Positions 1 through 5,640 of a stretch of 9,052 nt of DNA are shown one piece after another. Under the pieces are notes generated by a model. The model saw nothing but the letters and a program-made list of their open reading frames with translations, searched no databases and was not told where the DNA came from. This stretch comes from Cellvibrionales bacterium UBA2511 (GTDB lineage Bacteria; Pseudomonadota; Gammaproteobacteria; Pseudomonadales; Porticoccaceae), in assembly GCA_002341315.1 (NCBI GenBank), contig DDNV01000100.1:19759-28810 (forward strand), written 5' to 3'. The first letter of the stretch is position 1. Each line of letters starts with the position of its first letter. The position numbers and the translations under genes are program-made.

Positions 1-1323
1 ATACTGATCGTCATCAACACCCAGCTGATGGCACAACCGATGGATGACGACGAAGATACACAGCAACCACTCTCATCGACCAGCTACAGCCCCACTCACC
101 ACTGGCCCGGCAGGGCACTGGAGGAATGGCCCTCAGACCTGCAAATCACACTGCCCGGGTATGTGGACAAGGCATCCCCACCGCCGGACCCGACACTGCC
201 GCGCGAACAGTTTTATGACCAGCTACTGGCAAGCTACAGTCCCACCATCCTTCACAAAATGGGGCACGAACCACTGTGGGACATTCCCACCGACATCTTC
301 TTCGACGGCGACACAGACCCGCGCAACAACGTAAGCAATGCCCTGAGCCTTGGCACAGTGCCACCAGTGGTCCACGGCGAAGTCATCGCCGAAACCCGCG
401 ACGCCTACTACCTCACTTACATGCTCTATCACGTCAAGGATTATGATTTGCCCGTGCGGGAAGCCATCTCCGACGCCACTTTTCACGACGGCGACAACGA
501 AGGCATTCAATTGCGCATCGACAAAGCCAGCATGCAGGTCACCCTGGTGGAAACCTGGTTCCACAACCGTTTTTTCCTGTGCAACCGCACCGGTGAATCC
601 CAGGGCACCGAACCCATCCAGACCCGCAGCCTGTTCGAGGGCGGTACCCACATCGTCCTGTTCGTCCAGAGCATGGGGCACGGCGTGCGCTGCGCCAACC
701 CGGCAGATTTTGACGAACTGGCCAGCAACAGCAAAATCCTGCGACTCGCCAGCGACCCGGACAAGCTGATTGCCCCCGGCATCAACGACCAAACCGAATA
801 CAATATCGGCTACCAACTCGCCAGCCTGAAACCTTGGTACCGCCTGGCTAAAATCCACACAGACTCAGGCAACAACGCCACCACCCTGTTCGAAGATACC
901 ATCCTGCTGGGCACAGATCCCACCGGCAGGGAGATTCAGATCGGCAAATTCTTCGCCGCCAACGACTTCGAAAAGCGCGCCTGGTCACGCCCCAAACCAC
1001 CCTGGGCATGGGACGACCGCTGGGACGACATCCCCGCCGGACTGTGGCACTTCCACCCCGCCCTGGCCTTCAACAGCCACACCGGCGAAACCTACTCGGA
1101 GCAGTATCACCACAACGCACCGATGAGCCTGATCTTTACAGCCGATGAAAGATACACCGTGCTTTCCAGCCTGCTGACCGAACACTACCACCGCGCACCC
1201 CAGCGGCTGGCGAGAAAAACTCACCCGGTAAACCGACAGCCGTCATTACCGCCTGCAAAAAAACCGGGCATCGGCATACAGGTCAAGCGTTATATGAACT
1301 ACGTGATTCATTCGTTGGGGTAA
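1..1323 (+). CDS. Uncharacterised probable exported protein, 5' end outside window
   Basis: Not recognised as a named family. The frame is open from the first base, reading ILIVINTQL before the first in-window ATG at 28, and no ribosome binding site precedes that ATG. The true start is therefore probably upstream, and the hydrophobic stretch could be the end of a signal peptide or membrane anchor followed by an acidic, Pro/Ser/Thr-rich segment (MAQPMDDDEDTQQP). Counting from the ATG at 28, at least 431 residues are visible. They include an Asp-rich stretch near 92-99 (FDGDTDPR), HDGDNEG at 153-159, a His/Trp-rich region (WFHNRFF near 177-183, WHFHPALAF near 340-348, HH at 361-362), and only two cysteines (185, 222). 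HDGDNEG, then alternating hydrophobic residues, then an H-containing GGTHIVLFVQSMGHG segment faintly recalls the HEGDWE...H layout of VPS62-like/DUF946 proteins, but this is only a resemblance. The gene is GC-rich like pilBCD and unlike its right neighbour. It is confidently coding; the function is open. Confidence 0.8.
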   Translation: MLIVINTQLMAQPMDDDEDTQQPLSSTSYSPTHHWPGRALEEWPSDLQITLPGYVDKASPPPDPTLPREQFYDQLLASYSPTILHKMGHEPLWDIPTDIFFDGDTDPRNNVSNALSLGTVPPVVHGEVIAETRDAYYLTYMLYHVKDYDLPVREAISDATFHDGDNEGIQLRIDKASMQVTLVETWFHNRFFLCNRTGESQGTEPIQTRSLFEGGTHIVLFVQSMGHGVRCANPADFDELASNSKILRLASDPDKLIAPGINDQTEYNIGYQLASLKPWYRLAKIHTDSGNNATTLFEDTILLGTDPTGREIQIGKFFAANDFEKRAWSRPKPPWAWDDRWDDIPAGLWHFHPALAFNSHTGETYSEQYHHNAPMSLIFTADERYTVLSSLLTEHYHRAPQRLARKTHPVNRQPSLPPAKKPGIGIQVKRYMNYVIHSLG

Positions 1324-1343
1324 TCAACAAACGAACAATTTCG

Positions 1344-1378
1344 TCAAAGCTACCACTTGCCATTAATATAATGGTGGT
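1344..1378 (+). promoter_or_regulatory. Candidate promoter of the ligase gene within an AT-rich inverted repeat
   Basis: A perfect TATAAT lies at 1367-1372. The best -35 candidate is poor: GTCAAA at 1343-1348 with an 18-base spacer. Transcription would start near 1379, leaving a leader of about 65 bases before the GTG at 1444. The same bases form an inverted repeat, CCATTA/TAATGG at 1360-1365 and 1369-1374, extended by ACCA/TGGT at 1353-1355 and 1375-1378 with a bulge. It could alternatively be a weak terminator for the preceding gene, but no clean T-run follows directly. The rest of the 120-base gap shows nothing else. Confidence 0.35.
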
Positions 1379-1430
1379 CTGTTTCTATATTTTCCAGAGA
1401 AAATAATAGACGACTGCACAATGTGAACAC

Positions 1431-1436
1431 GAGAGG
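1431..1436 (+). promoter_or_regulatory. Ribosome binding site that selects the GTG start at 1444
   Basis: GAGAGG lies 7 bases before GTG at 1444, the usual spacing. The in-frame ATG codons at 1453 and 1459 sit 16 or more bases away, so the GTG start is preferred. Confidence 0.6.
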
Positions 1437-1443
1437 TTAAATA

Positions 1444-2649
1444 GTGCGCATAATGACAATGAACAATCTCCTGATCGGATTGCTGCTGACTTTGTTCCTG
1501 GTACCAATTTTGGTATCTGTTCACAATTACTCTTACTACGTCAACAACACAGCTGCTTATCTGCAGCTTGCTCTGTGCGTATTTTTATTTATTAAACACC
1601 AACTCTACAAAGAGCTGTCCAATAAAAAAATTAACAGGGGCATGTGGGGGTATCTGCTTGTTTTACTGATGATATTTGGCGGCTGGCTCTATCAGTACAT
1701 TCCTTTTCAGGGCCTCTACAGATCTTGGGTGTACCTGTCATCAATCGTCTTGTATCTGATTCTATTAGCTGTAGCCCAGAGAGATCCTTTATTTTTGTCG
1801 ACATTCATCCGGACAAAACAGTTAGTTATTTTTTCTGTTGGCATATTTTTTATCTTATTTATTTATTTTTTTGCTGAGCCGGAAATGATCTATAGCCTCA
1901 AAGCTCATCCCCCTGTTTTCCGACATTTACGCCACCTTAATTACGAAATATTTTTTGGAGTCCTTATCGCGACACTGTGCATTATTTCCAACAAATACCG
2001 GACTGAACAGACTGCCATGCTTTTTGTTCTCGTCTTCCTGACAGCATGGTCAGGAGGCCGTGGCTCGGTGCTGGGCGTGCTTGTTTCTTTGGCCTTCCTG
2101 TGGTTCTTTCTGTCAGCTACCAATCGCAAACAGCTCATGTTCCGCCTGTTGAGCCTCTCCGTTGTATCACTCATCATTATTTTGCTAACGAACAGGGATG
2201 CTATTCTTGCTAACACGCTAGGCTATTCAACGGAGTACGATCTCGACAGGTTCTCTTCGGGCAGAATTTTGATTTGGTACGAGGCTATCAGCGTAGTATG
2301 GAACGAAGGCGTCATAGCTATCCTGACAGGGCTCGGCCCCGACGCCTTTGGCAGATGGGGCCTATATCGATTGATCATCCAGCCCCATAATGCCTTCGTG
2401 CAATGCTTTATGGAGTTTGGGTTACTGGGCCTGGTGGTATTTATCTTTTTTATCACCAAAACCGTAATTAACGCCGTTCACCTGTTAAAAAACAGCGACG
2501 ATCAACTCATGCAAGTTATTGCGGTGAGCTTTATCGGGGGGATGGCATTTTCACTGGTGGATGGTATTTTCTATCACGCCTATCCACTGTTAATGATGAT
2601 CTTTCTCAGTGCCACGATTAATGCTCAAGCGACAGCGATACGAATTTGA
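1444..2649 (+). CDS. O-antigen ligase-like (Wzy_C) membrane protein, candidate pilin O-oligosaccharyltransferase
   Basis: A 401-residue polytopic inner-membrane protein with about ten or more hydrophobic segments (for example 8-25, 37-52, 68-83, 97-111, 127-143, 168-182, 190-222, 233-249, 326-340, 356-372, 380-395). Family hallmarks are visible: WSGGRGS at 202-208, the periplasmic-loop motif SSGRILIWYEA at 271-281, GLGPDAFG near 296-303, and QPHNAFVQ at 313-320 followed by EFGLLGL. The Arg and His in these motifs correspond to the residues essential in WaaL and PglL. Family members transfer lipid-linked glycans to lipid A core or to protein, on the periplasmic side. The size fits WaaL or TfpO/PilO better than PglL, which is usually longer. 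No sugar nucleotide or LPS genes are adjacent, but pilA lies one gene away, so a pilin glycosylation role is plausible. It converges on the 2673-4640 gene. Its codons are AT-richer than its neighbours (positions 1801-1860 are 27% GC), suggesting transfer. Family call is secure; acceptor is inferred. Confidence 0.82.
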   Translation: MRIMTMNNLLIGLLLTLFLVPILVSVHNYSYYVNNTAAYLQLALCVFLFIKHQLYKELSNKKINRGMWGYLLVLLMIFGGWLYQYIPFQGLYRSWVYLSSIVLYLILLAVAQRDPLFLSTFIRTKQLVIFSVGIFFILFIYFFAEPEMIYSLKAHPPVFRHLRHLNYEIFFGVLIATLCIISNKYRTEQTAMLFVLVFLTAWSGGRGSVLGVLVSLAFLWFFLSATNRKQLMFRLLSLSVVSLIIILLTNRDAILANTLGYSTEYDLDRFSSGRILIWYEAISVVWNEGVIAILTGLGPDAFGRWGLYRLIIQPHNAFVQCFMEFGLLGLVVFIFFITKTVINAVHLLKNSDDQLMQVIAVSFIGGMAFSLVDGIFYHAYPLLMMIFLSATINAQATAIRI

Positions 2650-2672
2650 GCTCCCGCCTTTCAGGCTACCCA

Positions 2673-4640
2673 TCAAAGTTCGATATTTTGCAGATGTTTT
2701 GGCTGCGACATCAGCAACTTTTTCGGTTCGACAAAGATCCGGTGGTTTTCGTAGGAAATCATCTCATAACTGTCAGCGTACCAGTGATCAGCAGTTTCGG
2801 TGGGCATTGCGAAACGTCCTCCCTGTAAAACATCGCCATTCAGCTCACTGCATACTGCAGATACCCCAGCATCTCCCAGATCAAGGCTAGAAAAACAGGT
2901 CTGCTGCACTCCGCTACAAGATGTATTCTGTCTGTAACATACACTGTTCCCGTCACGCAGAAACAATTCGCTACCCTTAACGTATACAGCCCAAGCCCGT
3001 TGCACCTCAGAGAAAATATTTTTGCCTACCAGTGGTAAATGGACTCTCGGCACAGACAACAGGTCCAGCAATGTTGGCATTATGTCAATATGGCTGGCTG
3101 GGGCCTCGATAACGGTCGGCTGTTCCACATCCGGATGATAGATCACCAAGGGCATACGAAAGAAAAGCTCGTTTTTTACACGCTCATCGGCCACATCTTC
3201 CGGGAAATTCCAAATACCGTGATCGGCGGTGATGAGCACTATGGTATTTTTATAATAAGGTGATTTTTCGAAGGCTCTCCAGAACTTCCCCAAAGCATAA
3301 TCTGCATAGGCCACCGCGTTGCGATAATTGTTATATACCGCTGTACTGGAAAGAATCCGCTTATCCTGCATAGGCTTGAAAGGCACATCATCGATGGGCA
3401 GCTTTGCTTTGAACGGGTAATGACTGGTCAACGTCATCAGATTTGCATAAAACGGCTTTTCACCACTTTGGCTCAAGCTGGCCAGCATGAGCTCATACAT
3501 ATCCTCATCTGAGACTCCCCAACCAACATAGGTTTTTCCGTCCTTTCCAGCGTCAGGCTGATCCTTGTGAAAATAGTTGTGCTGAAAACCTAGCAATGGC
3601 ATGTAATTTTCACGGTTGTAGAAACGGCCGCTGTTGCCGTGAAAATAAAAGGTTTTGTAGCCATTATTCGCCAGCACTTCAGGGAGACAATCGAGTAATT
3701 TTTCTTCCCGGTATTCAGCAATGGAAATTTTTGCGCCATGGTCAAAAACGCCACAAAAAATCGAGGTTTCACTCTTGATTGTCAGGTTCGAATTGGCATA
3801 AAAGTTTTTGCTGTAACTATTTTCGCGGGCAATACGATCCAGATTTGGGGTTAAGTCGTCTACAGAGCCGTACACACCGACTTGTGACGCTCGCACCGAC
3901 TCCAGCACAATCGAGATCACGTTATACCGAGGAGCCTGACCAATCGATGCGGATATTGAATCGAACCTGTGCTGATCGCTAACTGGCGTATTTAACCCCT
4001 TAAAAGCATTCCAGCTTTCAACAAAATCATCGTTAAACACCTTGCTGTCCAGTGACAGAAAAAAAGCATGCACCGGATGAAAATATTCAGGCAACAAGAC
4101 ATAGGCATTTTTCTGCTTCAACTGTTGCCCCACACTGGCTATCGCGTTAAAACAAATCAGCCCGGCAACCAGACAAATTGTTTTCAGACCATACACCCCC
4201 GTTGTGCGGTAATGGGCCGGACGATACCAGCGCACCGCTGTCCAACTGAACAGGGCCGACAGCAGCAGCAACTGGAGGGCTTCGCGCGTGTACTCGAACG
4301 CCGAGAACGACCGGACCACCTCTAGTCCATCGCTACCGAACCTGAACACGTCATAGTTGTAATAGGCCCGGAAATACTGGAAGTGCCACCAGTTGCTGAT
4401 AATCAGCAGGTTCATCACCAGCCAGCCCAACAGCATATAGGCCGTAAAGGTTTTTTTACCGACCACCCCGGCCAGCAACCCCAGCAGGAGCCCCAGCAAC
4501 ATCACCAAGGCGCTGCTCATCAGGCCAGCGGGAGAAGGGTTGATCTTGCCGAAATATGCCATATAGGCATACATCGAAAAAACAAGTAGCAGTGAGATAA
4601 TAGAGATCCACTTACCCGCCCTTTTGTTTATGGTCGGCAT
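2673..4640 (-). CDS. LtaS-like inner-membrane phosphotransferase of the alkaline phosphatase/sulfatase superfamily
   Basis: A 655-residue protein from the ATG at 4640 (numbering below counts this Met as 1). Five hydrophobic segments lie near 10-30, 40-60, 65-85, 120-138 and 154-170, the LtaS topology, followed by a large periplasmic domain. Motifs match LtaS/OpgB-type enzymes: NVISIVLES with metal ligand E247, nucleophile candidate T287 in LTIKSE (compare KTSDSE in LtaS), YFHGNSGRFYNRENY at 332-346, TSHYPF with H407, TADHG with D473 and H474, and SHIDIMPT near 516-523. The family moves phosphoglycerol or phosphoethanolamine from a phospholipid head group to an envelope acceptor. Beyond the catalytic core, roughly residues 545-655, is a tail with cysteines 568, 575, 582 and 597 that is not part of the core fold as I know it. 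It is the next gene downstream of pilA, separated by a terminator. Neisserial pilin is decorated by related phosphoform transferases (PptA, PptB), so the pilin is a candidate substrate; glucans, LPS or other lipids are alternatives. Confidence 0.85.
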   Translation of the reverse strand: MPTINKRAGKWISIISLLLVFSMYAYMAYFGKINPSPAGLMSSALVMLLGLLLGLLAGVVGKKTFTAYMLLGWLVMNLLIISNWWHFQYFRAYYNYDVFRFGSDGLEVVRSFSAFEYTREALQLLLLSALFSWTAVRWYRPAHYRTTGVYGLKTICLVAGLICFNAIASVGQQLKQKNAYVLLPEYFHPVHAFFLSLDSKVFNDDFVESWNAFKGLNTPVSDQHRFDSISASIGQAPRYNVISIVLESVRASQVGVYGSVDDLTPNLDRIARENSYSKNFYANSNLTIKSETSIFCGVFDHGAKISIAEYREEKLLDCLPEVLANNGYKTFYFHGNSGRFYNRENYMPLLGFQHNYFHKDQPDAGKDGKTYVGWGVSDEDMYELMLASLSQSGEKPFYANLMTLTSHYPFKAKLPIDDVPFKPMQDKRILSSTAVYNNYRNAVAYADYALGKFWRAFEKSPYYKNTIVLITADHGIWNFPEDVADERVKNELFFRMPLVIYHPDVEQPTVIEAPASHIDIMPTLLDLLSVPRVHLPLVGKNIFSEVQRAWAVYVKGSELFLRDGNSVCYRQNTSCSGVQQTCFSSLDLGDAGVSAVCSELNGDVLQGGRFAMPTETADHWYADSYEMISYENHRIFVEPKKLLMSQPKHLQNIEL

Positions 4641-4649
4641 ATTGAACAA

Positions 4650-4655
4650 CCTCTT
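4650..4655 (-). promoter_or_regulatory. Ribosome binding site that selects the ATG start at 4640
   Basis: On the minus strand AAGAGG ends at 4650 and is followed after 9 bases by ATG at 4640. The in-frame TTG at 4649-4647 would abut the AAGAGG with no spacer, so it is not the start. Confidence 0.65.
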
Positions 4656-4693
4656 TATCTCAATGTGTTCGCCAAGAAATATAAACTACCCAT

Positions 4694-4723
4694 AAAAAAA
4701 GCCTCTGTCTTTGACAGAGGCTT
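4694..4723 (-). terminator. Rho-independent terminator of pilA
   Basis: On the minus strand, AAGCCTCTGTC pairs perfectly with GACAGAGGCTT (11 base pairs, 4713-4723 and 4699-4709) around a three-base loop. The transcript then runs through a U-tract, seven T in all at 4700-4694 counting the last two stem bases. It begins 25 bases after the pilA stop. A strong terminator fits an abundantly made single-gene pilin mRNA; read-through would be needed for pilA transcripts to reach the 2673-4640 gene. Confidence 0.93.
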
Positions 4724-4748
4724 GATTTAAACAACGAGTTGAAGTTGT

Positions 4749-5243
4749 TTAGAACGGTGCTGCATCGTCTTTACAGGAACCAGGTAGATATTTTAATGGA
4801 ATTGGATCGGTAGTGGATGGACCACAACGGAAAGCGCCAACCTGTTCAGGCAAGTCTGCAACGACTATATCGGCTGTATCATCATTATTTCTGGGCCAAA
4901 GCGTTATTGCTGTTTCAGCCGCCTCGCCCAAGTCGGCTGCATCGGAGAGCAATACCCGAATGGCGCCATCAACACTGGTTCCAATCTCCGCTACGTATTT
5001 AGAGCTTTGCACGGATGACTCACAGCCCCAGCCATCTGCACCAGGCTCGGTGCCTGCGGGGGCAGTCTGGTAAACCTCAGACACTGAAGTACGGCACTGA
5101 CTGGCTGCCAGAATGCCTTCAGAAACTTTGGCTTTGATAGTGTAATCCTGGTAGGCGGGCAGAGCCACAGCAGCCAGAATACCGATAATCGCGACCACGA
5201 TCATCAGTTCGATAAGGGTAAAACCCTGTTGTACTTTCTTCAT
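4749..5243 (-). CDS. pilA: Type IVa major pilin precursor
   Basis: A 164-residue prepilin. The short leader MKKVQQG is followed by [20 protein letters not shown], the class III signal: cleavage after G7 by PilD, F as the new N-terminal residue and glutamate at mature position 5. The first ~50 residues form the long hydrophobic helix that packs the fibre core. Cysteines 140 and 157 would close the C-terminal D-loop; cysteines 50 and 74 may form a second disulfide across the alpha-beta loop. Length is normal for type IVa pilins (about 145-170). The C-terminus is DDAAPF, so it lacks the terminal serine glycosylated by TfpO/PilO in some Pseudomonas and Acinetobacter pilins. The segment 57-71 ([15 protein letters not shown], start approximate) is Ala/Pro/Thr-rich and could be an alternative modification region. 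GGGAG lies 7 bases before the ATG. The sigma-54 site upstream and the terminator downstream suggest a monocistronic, regulated mRNA. Other type IVa pilins of the same fold cannot be excluded, but context with pilBCD supports the major pilin. Confidence 0.95.
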   Translation of the reverse strand: MKKVQQGFTLIELMIVVAIIGILAAVALPAYQDYTIKAKVSEGILAASQCRTSVSEVYQTAPAGTEPGADGWGCESSVQSSKYVAEIGTSVDGAIRVLLSDAADLGEAAETAITLWPRNNDDTADIVVADLPEQVGAFRCGPSTTDPIPLKYLPGSCKDDAAPF

Positions 5244-5300
5244 TGTATTTCTCCCATGAAATCACTAAATGCCATTTGGCGTTGTTGCAGGGTATATGTC

Positions 5301-5317
5301 TAGCATTTACCGTGCCA
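5301..5317 (-). promoter_or_regulatory. Sigma-54 (RpoN) promoter of pilA
   Basis: On the minus strand TGGCACGGTAAATGCTA matches the -24/-12 consensus TGGCACG-N4-TTGCW with one clear mismatch (ATGC for TTGC). The invariant GG and GC are separated by exactly 10 bases. Transcription would start near 5291, giving a leader of about 47 bases before the pilA ATG. pilA of Pseudomonas aeruginosa is transcribed by RpoN with the PilS-PilR two-component system, which supports this reading. Confidence 0.82.
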
Positions 5318-5359
5318 AAGAATGGATCAGCTAACATCAAGGGTAGGCGCTCACTGCAG

Positions 5360-5378
5360 ACTGACAATTTTTGTCAGT
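5360..5378. promoter_or_regulatory. Palindromic candidate activator site upstream of pilA (possible PilR operator)
   Basis: ACTGACAA at 5360-5367 and TTGTCAGT at 5371-5378 form a perfect 8-base inverted repeat around TTT. The centre lies about 78 bases upstream of the predicted pilA transcription start, a typical position for a sigma-54 enhancer-binding protein. The TGTC core present in both arms resembles the TGTC-containing sites described for PilR. Assignment to PilR is inference; neither PilR nor PilS is encoded in the window. Confidence 0.5.
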
Positions 5379-5640
5379 TTGTAACCAGACCCGGCGATCA
5401 TGGCGCATTCAGCCTGAGACAATACCCTCTACCAGCGCCGATCTTCCGGACCGGCATCCGGGACCAGGCGTTGAAGGCGGGTGCGAATCAGCCGCTAGCT
5501 ATCATTAATTGGTTGCTCCGCAGCCAACGGGGTTGACAACCGATTGCCAGGCTATGGCTCCCGCCGTCACCTTGTATTACCATCACGGCTGGTTCTACTG
5601 CTGTTTCTACTTATTTGCGCCGTTGAGTATCTGTCCGCCT

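Larger units (their letters stand above)
5244..5640. promoter_or_regulatory. Divergent pilA / pilB intergenic control region
   Basis: This 397-base stretch separates the divergent pilin and assembly operon. The part nearest pilA holds its ribosome binding site (GGGAG, 5251-5255 minus strand), the sigma-54 promoter and the palindrome. From 5380 to 5640 I see no convincing gene and no strong promoter for pilB. TTGACA at 5533-5538 could be a -35 box but lacks a good -10 at the right distance. A small pseudo-palindrome, GGTTGACAACC (5531-5541), overlaps it. The pilB frame stays open back to about 5509 but without homology-supported start signals. Confidence 0.6.

Noticed and set aside
223..858. 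211-codon minus-strand open frame inside the first gene
   Set aside because: It lies opposite a longer GC-rich coding frame with conserved-looking motifs, has no recognisable protein features, and is the usual antisense shadow of GC-rich coding DNA.
4647..4649. TTG start for the phosphotransferase gene
   Set aside because: It directly abuts the AAGAGG ribosome binding site; the ATG at 4640 has proper 9-base spacing.
5317..5329. IHF-like site (GATCCATTCTTTG, minus strand) upstream of pilA
   Set aside because: Two mismatches to the consensus, and it overlaps the sigma-54 -24 element, an unlikely position for a functional IHF site.
5243..5536. 97-codon plus-strand open frame in the pilA-pilB gap
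   Set aside because: It runs through the sigma-54 promoter and the palindrome, has no ribosome binding site and no recognisable protein features.
5533..5558. Sigma-70 promoter for pilB using TTGACA at 5533
   Set aside because: The only -10-like hexamer nearby (TATGGC at 5553-5558) is poor and spaced 14 bases away; not enough to call.
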